From positions 6,675 to 70,674 of the forward strand of contig CAYZHY010000006.1 in assembly GCA_964477525.1 (NCBI GenBank): 64,000 nt of DNA, in the 5' to 3' direction. Positions 53,576 through 62,457 of the stretch are shown here, piece by piece (positions within the stretch are counted from its first letter, which is position 1; every line of letters begins with the position of its first letter). The position numbers were made by a program, and so were the translations under genes. Below the pieces are notes generated by a model. The model saw only the letters and a list, made by a program, of their open reading frames with translations. It was not told where the DNA came from and did no database searches. This DNA comes from PCC-9228 sp964477525. GTDB taxonomy: Bacteria; Cyanobacteriota; Cyanobacteriia; Cyanobacteriales; PCC-9228.

Positions 53576-53714
53576 CTATACCACCGGAACATCAACATCA
53601 AATCTCCCCCTCATCCCACTCCTCCCCCTCTTCCCACTCCTCCCCCTATCCCTACCGTCCCATCTTTGCTATTTTGAAAGTATAGAGAATAGAGCCAATT
53701 AAAGAATACCTTTC

Positions 53715-54227
53715 ATGAACTATTTAGTAGCCGTACTCGCCGATCGCATCCAGGCAGAAGCAGCCTATTCAGCCTTAGAAAAAGAAGGCTTTCCCATGGA
53801 TAAAGTAACCATCCTGGGAACAGGATACAAAACCGCCGATGAATTTGGTTTAATCGACCCCAACGAACAAGCCTTAAATCAAAGCAAATTTTTGGCTACT
53901 TGGTTGATTCCCTTTGGATTCGTGGCCGGGTTTACCTTTAGTTATATCACCGGACTCAACACCTTTGCTTGGGCCGGCGAAATCGGCAATCATGTAGTTG
54001 GTGGCTTTTTAGGCGCGATCGCTGGTGGTATGGGAAGTGCTTTTGTCGGTGGCGCTGTTGGTGTTGCCATTGGCGGTGGCGATGCACTCACCTACCGCAA
54101 TCGCCTCAATGCTGGTAAATATATCATTGTCGTCCAAGGGTCCGACAGCCAAACCCGCCGCGCCACCAGTTTGCTGCGTTCCTACGAACCCGAAAATCTC
54201 CAAGGCTATACCGCACCCGAATCCTAG
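53715..54227 (+). CDS. glycine-rich membrane protein, general-stress-protein-like
   Basis: A 170-residue protein. The N-terminus (YLVAVLADRIQAEAAYSALE) and C-terminus (KYIIVVQGSDSQTRRATSLL) look like two halves of a small alpha/beta domain that also occurs in the 17M/YflT stress proteins. Between them are hydrophobic, Gly-rich helices (AIAGGMGSAFVGGAVGVAIGG) of the glycine-zipper kind. Function unknown. It is followed 11 bp later by the PSII S4-domain gene and is probably co-transcribed with it. Confidence 0.7.
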   Translation: MNYLVAVLADRIQAEAAYSALEKEGFPMDKVTILGTGYKTADEFGLIDPNEQALNQSKFLATWLIPFGFVAGFTFSYITGLNTFAWAGEIGNHVVGGFLGAIAGGMGSAFVGGAVGVAIGGGDALTYRNRLNAGKYIIVVQGSDSQTRRATSLLRSYEPENLQGYTAPES

Positions 54228-54238
54228 ATTGTCTTACC

Positions 54239-55018
54239 ATGCTACCAAGAGATACCCTGCTTAAAGGTGTCGAACACCGCGAAACCCTGGCTAGAGTTAT
54301 CGATTTAGCAGAAAACGCACTGCGTACTTGGGAAGTTTCCTATACGGATTTTCTATCGCCGCCGGAAGTGGTGGAAATTCAGGAAGTATTGAACCAACTC
54401 AGCGAAGTTCACCTGCTGGCTGCCGGGGGATACCCGCAAGCCGAACGCCAGCGTATTGCGATCGCGCGCTGCGAACTGCCTTTGGATGCCTCCATGGTTC
54501 CCCTAACGCCTCTTGACATTAGCGGTAATTTTCTCTTCGATACCGCCACCCATCGGGATTTTCTCGGTGCTATTTTAGGCACGGGGATTGTTCGGGACAA
54601 AGTCGGCGATATTATTATTTTGGGAGAACGCGGCGCTCAAGTCATTGTGGTTCCCGAAATTGCTGAATTTTTGGAACTAAGTTTGACCCAAGTGCGATCG
54701 GTTCCGGTGAAAACCCGACAAATTGACTGGAAAGAACTCAAAGTTCGTCCTCCTAAGAAAAAAGAAATTACTACGGTAGAACCTTCCATGCGGGTGGATG
54801 CGATCGCATCAGCTGGATTTGGCATGTCTCGCAGCAAAATGTCGGAACGAATCGCTGCCGGCGACGTTCGCGTCAACTGGAAACTCGTTACCAACACCAG
54901 CCATCCCATATCCCCCGGCGATTTAATTTCCGTACGCAGCAAAGGCAGAGTGGAAGTTGGCGAAGTTAGTACCACCAAGAAAAAGCGATATCGGGTACAG
55001 TTGACTCGGTACGTTTGA
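54239..55018 (+). CDS. photosystem II S4 domain protein
   Basis: A 259-residue protein with a YlmH-like N-terminal two-thirds (AERQRIAIARCELP, DFLGAILGTGIVRDKVGDI) and a C-terminal S4 RNA-binding domain (MRVDAIASAGFGMSRSKMSE to KGRVEVGEV). The family is conserved in cyanobacteria and plastids and is known as the photosystem II S4 domain protein. An RNA-binding role in photosystem II biogenesis is presumed. It begins 11 bp after the glycine-rich gene. Confidence 0.9.
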   Translation: MLPRDTLLKGVEHRETLARVIDLAENALRTWEVSYTDFLSPPEVVEIQEVLNQLSEVHLLAAGGYPQAERQRIAIARCELPLDASMVPLTPLDISGNFLFDTATHRDFLGAILGTGIVRDKVGDIIILGERGAQVIVVPEIAEFLELSLTQVRSVPVKTRQIDWKELKVRPPKKKEITTVEPSMRVDAIASAGFGMSRSKMSERIAAGDVRVNWKLVTNTSHPISPGDLISVRSKGRVEVGEVSTTKKKRYRVQLTRYV

Positions 55019-55032
55019 TCGTAGGATTTTTA

Positions 55033-55088
55033 GTAGGGTGGGCAATGTCCACCCACGAGTTTTTGTGGTTCGAACAAATCGGATGCGG
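55033..55088 (+). repeat. direct repeat copy 1 (palindromic core GGGTGGGCAAT)
   Basis: Begins GTAGGGTGGGCAATGTCCAC and ends AAATCGGATGCGG. About 80% identical to 55358-55411 in the same orientation; the 5' part can fold on itself. A diverged copy of the core is at 13441-13465. Confidence 0.8.
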
Positions 55089-55357
55089 CTTGGTCTGGGA
55101 GAAACGAAAGAAAAAAGCGAAATTTTTTGCCACTATCTCCCCAAATATGGTATTTTATTAGTAGGTACTTTTAGATAATGGGAATAGACGCAATTTTAAA
55201 ATTAAACATACTATTTCCATTATCTAGATTGTATGTCAAACCTCTCCAAAAATCAACCCCCAATCGCCAAAAAAATTTCATTTCATAGATTATCCGCACT
55301 GCCAAAACCCGAGAAATGCCCTAGACTAAAACTTCTTGTCATCATTGTCAGCGTCTT

Positions 55358-55411
55358 GTAGGGTGGGCAATGCCCACCCCGATTTTTGTAGTCCGAACGA
55401 ATCGGATGCGG
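55358..55411 (+). repeat. direct repeat copy 2
   Basis: Begins GTAGGGTGGGCAATGCCCAC and ends GAATCGGATGCGG. Its core is a perfect palindrome, GGGTGGGC-AAT-GCCCACCC. Lies 325 bp after copy 1. Confidence 0.8.
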
Positions 55412-55469
55412 ATGGAGAAAATAGATGGCCGAAAAGCCAATCTAGCTGTTGCTATGTGGAAAATGCTAG

Positions 55470-56741
55470 CTAGAATCGTTCTCCGAAGCTAACATGCAAG
55501 CTAACATCTCCCTGGTCGGCAAATCCTAAATCTACCATCACCGGACCAAATTCCGAGTCCACTCGCAAACCAACACCGACCCCAAAACCCGTTCCGGCCT
55601 TGTCGCGTTCGTCGGCTGGTTCTCCTTTCACAGTTTCCGCCGTATCGAAATCCGTACCAAAGTCTACAAAAGTAGCACCATTAATTTCTCGCAAAAACGG
55701 AAAATCCACTTCCCCAAACAAAGGAAAGCGATATTCCGCCGTCGCTTGCAAAAACGTCCTTCCAGTTCCCAGTTCTCCAGTACTGTAGCCGCGTACGGAC
55801 TTGCGACCTCCCAAGCTAAATCCTTCGTAAGGAGGCAAATCGCCTATAACATGACCTCCCTGCAAGTTCAGCAGCAGAGTTTGTTTTTCTGCCATGGGAA
55901 TGTACTGACTGTAACCAGTGGTAATGCGGTTGAAAGCAATATCGCCAAACCCAATAGGAATAGATTGTTCTACCCCGACTTTGAGTTTGGAACCGCTGGT
56001 GGGAAAAACGGGTTTGTTGAGACTCTCTCCCACCAACCCAAAATTTAGGGTTAGCAGGTCATCTTGACCGTTTTCGCCAAAAGTCAGGCGATTGCCAAAC
56101 TCGTCGCGTTCCTGAACTTCATCGGTAAAGGCGCGATTGCGTACGGAAACCCGTTGGTAGCCAACGCCAGCACTGAGAGTCACATCGGGATGGACTTTTT
56201 GGGAAATTTCCGCTTCTCCTCCCAGACGGTGTACCCAAGGGGTGTGGTCGTGAACCAATTCTACATCTTGACCGCCGTGGATAAAAACGCCTTCCGGAGA
56301 ACGACTGTTAAAAAAGGACAGGCGATATCCCGTATCTTCCATGGTGGCGTCTTTGTCATACGCCAACGAGTAGCCAAAGGTTTGTTCGCCAGCTTCAAAA
56401 CTGCCTTCTAGATTTCCCAAACTGGCGTTGATTTGTCCGAACCAGCCTTTGGTCGAACTGTTGCTGGGAAATCCAAAAATAGAAAAGCTATCACTACCAT
56501 TGTCATTTTCGGTGGGGGTTTGCGCCATTTGAGGTGGGGAATTTGCCGTGGATGGAACTTGCAGCAGGTGGCTGGCGTTTTCTCGGGGGACGGGATTTTC
56601 TGGTGGGGCCAACGATTCGTTGGTTGGGCTAGGATGGGAGGAAGATTGGGTTTGTCCGTAGCTGGGGGCTGCCAACATGGATGTGCTGGTAGCTAGGACA
56701 ATGGTCAAAATTGTGGGAGAATGGTTGGTTAGCGATCGCAT
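55470..56741 (-). CDS. Omp85/BamA-type outer membrane barrel without POTRA domains
   Basis: A 423-residue protein. Residues 1-29 are a signal peptide (ending S-Y-G-Q), then about 70 residues of Ser/Pro/Asn-rich disorder, then a beta-barrel of the bacterial surface antigen (D15) type to the C-terminal Phe. The Omp85 signature GRKSVRGY (about residues 310-317) is present. No POTRA repeats are visible; cyanobacterial Omp85 proteins usually have several, and are 600 or more residues long. It may be a channel or insertase that relies on other proteins. AGGAG lies before the ATG at suitable distance. Confidence 0.85.
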   Translation of the reverse strand: MRSLTNHSPTILTIVLATSTSMLAAPSYGQTQSSSHPSPTNESLAPPENPVPRENASHLLQVPSTANSPPQMAQTPTENDNGSDSFSIFGFPSNSSTKGWFGQINASLGNLEGSFEAGEQTFGYSLAYDKDATMEDTGYRLSFFNSRSPEGVFIHGGQDVELVHDHTPWVHRLGGEAEISQKVHPDVTLSAGVGYQRVSVRNRAFTDEVQERDEFGNRLTFGENGQDDLLTLNFGLVGESLNKPVFPTSGSKLKVGVEQSIPIGFGDIAFNRITTGYSQYIPMAEKQTLLLNLQGGHVIGDLPPYEGFSLGGRKSVRGYSTGELGTGRTFLQATAEYRFPLFGEVDFPFLREINGATFVDFGTDFDTAETVKGEPADERDKAGTGFGVGVGLRVDSEFGPVMVDLGFADQGDVSLHVSFGERF

Positions 56742-56896
56742 ATTCCGTTCACTCCTGTTATGCCATCAAAAAAAGGTTCGTTGGTAGCGAGGCTTCGATG
56801 GTAAGTTCCATGGAACCTCCTGTCGAAGCAAGTTTTCGTGCTTGGAAAATTTTAAAGATAGATTAAGATTCAACCAAGAATTCAAGAGAAAGAACA

Positions 56897-57559
56897 ATGC
56901 TCAGTTTTCCAGACTTTTTTACAGCTTGTTCCGGTCGGTGGACAACCGAAAGAACTTATCACTATACGCTCAAAAATGAAATCGAACGGTCGCACACGGA
57001 ATTTACCGTGCAGCCTCTCGAAAAGGCATACAAGCAAAATATCATATCCTCCCTTAGCGGTACCCAAGAAAAAGGGATAGAACCAAAAATGGCTGTTACT
57101 GAGCTAACCGAAGCTCAAAATGGGGAAATTCCTGGCTTTTCCATTCATTTCGATACTATCTCAGAAACCGGCGAACAGGTATCTATGAGTTTAAATGCCT
57201 TGTTCGTACCGGACCGCTATATGTCCTCCGATGGGTGGGATGCTTCTCCCATTGCTATACCAGCAGCAGCGGAAGTATCCGATCGCGACGACGAGGTGAT
57301 TCGGGGATACTACTTACGCGACCAAGGGTATTCGGAAACTGGCGCGATCGCGGGTCGGTTCACCTACCAACCCAGCCGCCAAGCCTTGGAAATGACGACA
57401 TTTTACCGCCGTTCCGTAGCTGTCGATCGCATGCGTTTTATTGCTCCCAACCAACGCTTGCGTACCATTATTACCTACGAACGTCCCCAGGATAACCAGC
57501 CTCCCACAACGGTGAATTTGGTGGGATTTGGCTTGGAACAGCGACACGTCGAGGAGTAG
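56897..57559 (+). CDS. CpcS/CpeS-like lipocalin protein, putative bilin lyase
   Basis: A 220-residue protein. The N-terminus F-F-x-A-C-S-G-R-W-T-T-E-R-T-Y-H-Y matches the CpcS/CpeS family entry strand, and the rest is beta-rich with F-I-A-P-N-Q-R-L-R-T near the end, as in lyases. It is longer than typical CpcS (about 180) and diverged, so it may be a family member with another role. A classic CpcS/CpeS-type lyase is encoded at 22750. The substrate-binding lipoprotein begins 37 bp downstream. Confidence 0.65.
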   Translation: MLSFPDFFTACSGRWTTERTYHYTLKNEIERSHTEFTVQPLEKAYKQNIISSLSGTQEKGIEPKMAVTELTEAQNGEIPGFSIHFDTISETGEQVSMSLNALFVPDRYMSSDGWDASPIAIPAAAEVSDRDDEVIRGYYLRDQGYSETGAIAGRFTYQPSRQALEMTTFYRRSVAVDRMRFIAPNQRLRTIITYERPQDNQPPTTVNLVGFGLEQRHVEE

Positions 57560-57596
57560 GTACTGAAAATGCACTGTCTGGAGATCGCTTGAAATT

Positions 57597-58736
57597 ATGC
57601 ATCGCCGCGACTTTATTTTTGGGACTGGTTTGCTGGCTTTGGGGTTCCTTCTGCCTGGATGCGGTGGTAGCAACCAAACTTCGTTTCGCGTCCATTTTCT
57701 GAAAAATTCCATTCCCCTGCGGATTTTAAATAAGTTTGAACCGGTTGCCGATATTTCCCTACATGTAAAACCGGAACAGCAATTACAAGATTTGTTTGCT
57801 TTGCTAGAAACTTGGCAAAAACGGGTAGAAATTGCTGAGGATACCCCACGCCGTCCCCATGTGGTGACGTTAGGAGATTACTGGTTAAGCCAAGCTATAA
57901 CGCAAAATCTCATCCATCCTGTAGATACGCAAAATCTTACCAATTGGTCGCGGCTTTCCCAACGCTGGCAAACTCCCGTTCGCCGCAACCAACAAGGTTA
58001 TATCGACACCAACGGCAAGATTTGGGGAATTCCCTATCGTTGGGGGTGTACCGCGATCGCTTATCGCCAGGATAAACTAGATTGGAAACCCCAGGATTGG
58101 TCCGATTTGTGGCGACCCCAACTAAAGCAACGCCTGTCGCTTTTGGATAGTCCCCGCGAAACCATTGGTTTGACGCTGAAAAAGTTGGGATTTTCTTACA
58201 ACCAATCTTCCCTATCGGAAGTTCCCGAATTAGAATCCGAACTGCGATCGCTTCACCAACAGGTAAAATTTTACAGTTCTACTACCTATCTGGAACCGTT
58301 AGTTCTCGGCGATACCTGGGTGGCTGTAGGGTGGTCTACCGATATTTTGCCGATTTTATCCCGCCATCCGGAAATCGCGATCGCCATGCCATCCTCAGGA
58401 ACGGCTTTGTGGGAAGATGTGTGGGTTTGTCCGGCTTTGCCAGAATCGGATGCTTCGGCAGAGGTCAGCACCAGCAATTCTCAAACTACTTCTACCCTCA
58501 ACCAATGGTTCGATTTCTACTTACAACCGGAAATTGCTTTGCAACTAGCTTTACTCAGCAAAGGTTCGTCTCCCGTTCTCTCTGACGAGGATGCCAAGGA
58601 GATTCCCGAACAATACCGTTCTATTTTATTTCCCTCACCAGCTACCCTGGACAGCAGCGAATTTTTACAACCCCTTTCCCCGGAAACCGCCAAGCAATAT
58701 CAGGCTCTCGGTCGGAAGGTTCGTCAGGGGGGTTGA
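57597..58736 (+). CDS. extracellular substrate-binding lipoprotein (PotD-like)
   Basis: A 379-residue protein with a Tat- or Sec-like start (MHRRDF) and a lipobox LPGC, Cys22 being the lipidated residue. The fold matches type II solute-binding proteins of the spermidine/putrescine/iron class (segments IPYRWGCTAIAYRQDKLDWK, LLDSPRETIGLTL, VAVGWSTDIL). It would capture a polyamine or similar solute at the outer face of the inner membrane. No permease or ATPase genes follow, so the rest of the transporter is elsewhere or the protein has another role. Confidence 0.85.
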   Translation: MHRRDFIFGTGLLALGFLLPGCGGSNQTSFRVHFLKNSIPLRILNKFEPVADISLHVKPEQQLQDLFALLETWQKRVEIAEDTPRRPHVVTLGDYWLSQAITQNLIHPVDTQNLTNWSRLSQRWQTPVRRNQQGYIDTNGKIWGIPYRWGCTAIAYRQDKLDWKPQDWSDLWRPQLKQRLSLLDSPRETIGLTLKKLGFSYNQSSLSEVPELESELRSLHQQVKFYSSTTYLEPLVLGDTWVAVGWSTDILPILSRHPEIAIAMPSSGTALWEDVWVCPALPESDASAEVSTSNSQTTSTLNQWFDFYLQPEIALQLALLSKGSSPVLSDEDAKEIPEQYRSILFPSPATLDSSEFLQPLSPETAKQYQALGRKVRQGG

Positions 58737-58959
58737 AAGATGCAGCGAATTTTTATTGACAAAATCAAGAAATCATCGTATAATAATTCATATTATAAAA
58801 ATTATGGCTTAGCTAGGAAGCCAATTTTCCCGAGTTTTTTCCTAAAAATCTAGAAGGAAAATTTTTCAAACCCCCTAGCAGCGGGGAAGGTTTTGGTTGA
58901 GAATCCTTCGCTCAAACATCTAAGCTGGGCAATTTTATTTTTTGAATTGGGGAATTCAA

Positions 58960-59514
58960 TTAAAAATCAAAACCGCTGCTGCCGCGCAAACTGCCACCTT
59001 TGCCTGCAGTATCGATCCAAACGCGACAAGATTGTCCCCCCGTATTGCAATTATAGATAGCTAACAACTCCTGCTGGCGATTAAAAACGCGGATATTGTA
59101 GCCAAAATCCTGTGCCGCCGTTCCCACACGATTGACAAACCCATAGCGTTCCAGATATCCCATAAAACTCCATACCTGGCGGTTGACCAGCAAATCCACC
59201 TGTTGGGTTTCGGGAGAAACCACCCAATCTTCCAAAACCGGATAGGCAAGTTGTTCGCGGGACCACCACAAACTTGGAATTGTCAGTCCTTCCCGAGACA
59301 CATCGTTCATTGTCCGTAGGGAACTGTTTTGCCTGGCTTTGCTGCCTTCTTGTAAAGGTTCAAAATTGGGAGAGTTCAGAGAAGGAATAATTAAAGGTGT
59401 GGGAGATTCAGGCGTTTCCCTTTGGGAAGATTGTGGGGTAGCTACAGGGGAAAAACAGAAACTCAATCCCGCTAAGACAAGTTGGCTAGTAACAAACAGA
59501 TGCAATGTTTTCAT
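58960..59514 (-). CDS. secreted hypothetical protein
   Basis: A 184-residue protein. I start at the ATG at 59514, which gives a signal peptide (MKTLHLFVTSQLVLAGLSFC). After a Ser/Pro/Glu-rich stretch comes a compact domain (WSREQLAYPVLEDWVVSPET to CRVWIDTAGKGG) with two cysteines (YNCNTGGQSC). No family is recognised. It lies 29 bp downstream of the aldo/keto reductase on the same strand and probably shares its transcript. Confidence 0.7.
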   Translation of the reverse strand: MKTLHLFVTSQLVLAGLSFCFSPVATPQSSQRETPESPTPLIIPSLNSPNFEPLQEGSKARQNSSLRTMNDVSREGLTIPSLWWSREQLAYPVLEDWVVSPETQQVDLLVNRQVWSFMGYLERYGFVNRVGTAAQDFGYNIRVFNRQQELLAIYNCNTGGQSCRVWIDTAGKGGSLRGSSGFDF

Positions 59515-59543
59515 TGTTTGGAAGCGTTTTGAAATCGAACCAT

Positions 59544-60677
59544 TTAAAATTCCCACAAGCGGCGACCTTCTTTTCCTTGGAGGCGTTGGTGGGTATCTTG
59601 TAGCAGTTGGGGAATATCCAGATTTTCCGGACAGCGAGGCAAACAATCGCCACATTCGGTACAGCGGTTGCCTTTGCGACCGGGAAACCAGTGGCCGGCA
59701 TTTTCAAACATGCGGTAGCGATATTTGCCAAATTCGCTCATGTCGTAAGCCACGGCTAAATTCCGCAGTCGCAAAACTTCGGGAATGTTAATTTCTTCCG
59801 GACAGGGGAGACATTGGTAGCATTGGCTACATTTATCGCTGCCCAAGGCGGTGTCGGCGGTAGACTCTAATTTTTGTAGGGTAGCAGCTTCTTTAGCAGT
59901 GAGGGGTTCGGTGCGCGTGCCCAATTGTATGGCATCCTGTAGTTGTTCGGGATTGGCAGGACCGACGCTGAGGGTGGTGACCCGGCGATCGCTTAACAAA
60001 AATCGATAGGTTAATTCCAACGGTGTAAAAGGTTGGCATAGTTGTTGGAGTTTGGCCGGTGGCGCAAACAACTGTCCGCCTTTATCAGCAGGAGAAATAA
60101 TAAAGACTCCCATGTCTTGCTGATAAGCTAACTCTACGGCAGGATGGAGGCGCTGGTAAAAATAGTAATAATGGAGATTGACAAAATCAAAAATATCTGT
60201 TAAAATAGTTTTTTGAACGATTTCAAGAGGGGCGTGGGTAGAAAAGCCAACGTTGCGAACGCGACCATCATCCAAAGCTCTTTGCCACCCGCGACGGCAG
60301 CCATCTTTGGCTACAACTTGGCGAACGTGGTCCCAAGTATTGATACCGTGAACGGCCAGTCCGTCGATGTAGTCTAGTTGCAAACGTTGCAGGGATTCGT
60401 CAATGTAGCGCTCCATTTGGTCGGCACTATCTAGGGGCGGAATTTTCGTCGTGACAAACAGTTGCTGGCGTGGTAAGGGCAAACCAGCTTGCAAAGCCGC
60501 CCCCAAATACACCTCGCTGCGACCGTATCCACGAGCTGTTTCAATGTGATTGATGCCTTGCCCCACAGCTTCACGTACGGTAGCGATCGCCGTTTCCTCA
60601 CTGCCGAGGCATCTCATCGTTCCTAGAGAGAAAACCGAAATCGAGCGATTGGTGCGACCAAAGCGTTTGTAATGCAT
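59544..60677 (-). CDS. aldo/keto reductase with C-terminal ferredoxin-like Fe-S motifs
   Basis: A 377-residue protein. An aldo/keto reductase TIM barrel (RFGRTNRSISVFSLGTM, HIETARGYGRSEVYLG, with the catalytic Tyr in that region) is followed by two cysteine clusters: C-S-Q-C-Y-Q-C-L-P-C-P and C-T-E-C-G-D-C-L-P-R-C-P, as in COG1453 proteins. These could pass electrons from ferredoxin to the barrel. Natural substrate unknown. Start is the ATG at 60677. Confidence 0.93.
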   Translation of the reverse strand: MHYKRFGRTNRSISVFSLGTMRCLGSEETAIATVREAVGQGINHIETARGYGRSEVYLGAALQAGLPLPRQQLFVTTKIPPLDSADQMERYIDESLQRLQLDYIDGLAVHGINTWDHVRQVVAKDGCRRGWQRALDDGRVRNVGFSTHAPLEIVQKTILTDIFDFVNLHYYYFYQRLHPAVELAYQQDMGVFIISPADKGGQLFAPPAKLQQLCQPFTPLELTYRFLLSDRRVTTLSVGPANPEQLQDAIQLGTRTEPLTAKEAATLQKLESTADTALGSDKCSQCYQCLPCPEEINIPEVLRLRNLAVAYDMSEFGKYRYRMFENAGHWFPGRKGNRCTECGDCLPRCPENLDIPQLLQDTHQRLQGKEGRRLWEF

Positions 60678-60859
60678 GTTGGTTCTAAAAAATAACCAGC
60701 CAAACTAGCAAAAACAGTAAAAAAAAAGGCTCCTCGCCATCAGCCATTAGCCCGACCTGTTTTCAAGCCGCAACCAATGACCAATGACGAATCCAAAAGG
60801 AGTGGGTGGTGCAGCAGGCACCAATTCTTCTTCTTTTGAAAAGCAGGTAAGGAAAGGGG

Positions 60860-61366
60860 TTACTGGCTTTCTGCACCTGCGGAACCGCCACGTTGAATAA
60901 AATCCTCCGGTCGCAAGTTGGAAACAAAATCGTGAAACGCTTGGCGTTCGGCCTCGTCAGCATCGCGATCGACAGGAATCGAGGCATCGGCAACCACCTC
61001 TTCCATGACCCAAATAGGGCTATCCGTGCGCAACGCTATAGCGATCGCGTCGCTGGGTCGGGCATCAATTTCCTTCTTGGTATCTCCCTGACGAATCATC
61101 AGCAGGGCATAGAATGTATTATCCTGCAACGCATGAACAACCACCTTTTCCAACACCATATCCCACTCCTCCAAGAAATTGGCCATAAGGTCGTGGGTCA
61201 GAGGGCGCGGCGGTTTTTGGTTTTCAATCGCGCCAATAATGGCTCTCGCTTGGTCTTGACCAATGTAAATCGGCAAGGCGCGGCGTTCGGAATTATCTTT
61301 GAGCAGTACAATGGGACTTCTGGTAGCTGCATCTAGAGCAATACCAGCAACTTTCATTTCAATCAT
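60860..61366 (-). CDS. bifunctional nuclease family protein (DUF151)
   Basis: A 168-residue protein of the BFN/DUF151 family: MKVAGIALDAATRSPIVLLK, RALPIYIGQDQARAI and the conserved RPSDAIAIALR. Plant and bacterial relatives have RNase and DNase activity. It is divergent from the riboflavin synthase gene, 360 bp away. In-frame ATGs at 61366 and 61357 are both possible. Confidence 0.92.
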   Translation of the reverse strand: MIEMKVAGIALDAATRSPIVLLKDNSERRALPIYIGQDQARAIIGAIENQKPPRPLTHDLMANFLEEWDMVLEKVVVHALQDNTFYALLMIRQGDTKKEIDARPSDAIAIALRTDSPIWVMEEVVADASIPVDRDADEAERQAFHDFVSNLRPEDFIQRGGSAGAESQ

Positions 61367-61726
61367 GGGTTCAGCCTCGTGAAAACATCGGCAAAAGCAC
61401 GCTTTGTTCCTAGGAAAAGCATGAAGGGTCGATGGGAAGCTACCTCAAATTCTAGGAAATACAATAAGGCTTTTCCTATACAGGATGCGGGTTTTAACCA
61501 TTCCATCGGGAACCTTTGCCATCGTCAAGTGATAGGACTCAACAAACCGACCTAGAACAGCCCCCACAGTATTCTCTATTTTATTTTATAGCTAACTCGA
61601 TTGGAGTAGATAGGCAACCGATCGCCATTAGCTTGGTCCATCGATATCGCTGTTGTGCTAGATTTGTGGTTCCCCCTCCCTTGGCAGGGTTTTTTTCGGC
61701 TAGCGTCAACAAACAAGGAGTTAGCT
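61367..61726. other. 360-bp divergent intergenic region
   Basis: Promoter space for BFN and riboflavin synthase. No FMN-riboswitch core is recognised. An open extension of the ribE frame to 61655 has no support. Confidence 0.5.
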
Positions 61727-62413
61727 GTGTTTACCGGAATTATACAAACTTTAGGGACCATCAATACAATCAGTAGCGATCGCTTAGAAATTGCTTGGCA
61801 AGACAACAGCGACTCCCCTGCAATTGCTAGAGACTTAGCTGTAGGAGACAGCATTGCCGTAGATGGCGTTTGCCTAACCGTGGAGAAAATTCTACCATCG
61901 GGATTTGTTGCCAGCGTATCTCCAGAAACGCTCCGCCGCAGCACCTTAGGCCATGCCTCGGGCAAATGGATCAACCTAGAAACCGCTTTACGTGTAGGGA
62001 GCAAACTCGGCGGGCATTTTGTTTCTGGGCACGTAGATGGCATTGGTTCGTTAGATAGCGTTGTCGAAACAGCTACAGCTTGGGAAATGGTTTTTAGACC
62101 TGCCCCTGGAGAAGTCCACAATTGGCAAAAACACATTGCTCCCTATATCGTATCTAAAGGTAGTATAGCGATTAACGGCATTAGTTTAACAATATCGGAC
62201 TGCGACGATGGCGGCAATTGGTTTGATGTTGCTGTTATTCCCCATACTTACCACAACACCAACTTAAGCTACTTACAACCATCAAATTTAGTAAATCTAG
62301 AAACCGATCTCCTAGGCAAATACGCTGAAAAACTCCTACGCCAACGGTTTACTAATACAGTCGTTAGTGAAGACATCACCCCAGAATTTTTGGCAGAAAA
62401 TGGTTACCTGTGA
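61727..62413 (+). CDS. ribE: riboflavin synthase alpha chain
   Basis: A 228-residue enzyme made of two homologous lumazine-binding halves, the second beginning near residue 97. The start is a GTG at 61727, giving the classical N-terminus MFTGIIQTLG; AGGAG lies 7 nt before it. It dismutates two 6,7-dimethyl-8-ribityllumazine to riboflavin. The upstream ATG/TTG-like extension to 61655 is not believed. Convergent with the kinase gene. Confidence 0.96.
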   Translation: MFTGIIQTLGTINTISSDRLEIAWQDNSDSPAIARDLAVGDSIAVDGVCLTVEKILPSGFVASVSPETLRRSTLGHASGKWINLETALRVGSKLGGHFVSGHVDGIGSLDSVVETATAWEMVFRPAPGEVHNWQKHIAPYIVSKGSIAINGISLTISDCDDGGNWFDVAVIPHTYHNTNLSYLQPSNLVNLETDLLGKYAEKLLRQRFTNTVVSEDITPEFLAENGYL

Positions 62414-62457
62414 TGGTTTTTGCGAACGACCGAGCGAGCTGTGGTAGTCAATCTTTC

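Larger units (their letters stand above)
55019..55469. other. 451-bp intergenic region with two long repeat copies
   Basis: Holds two copies of a GTAGGGTGGGCAAT repeat (55033-55088 and 55358-55411) and no gene. It lies between the convergent PSII S4 and Omp85-type genes. Confidence 0.6.
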
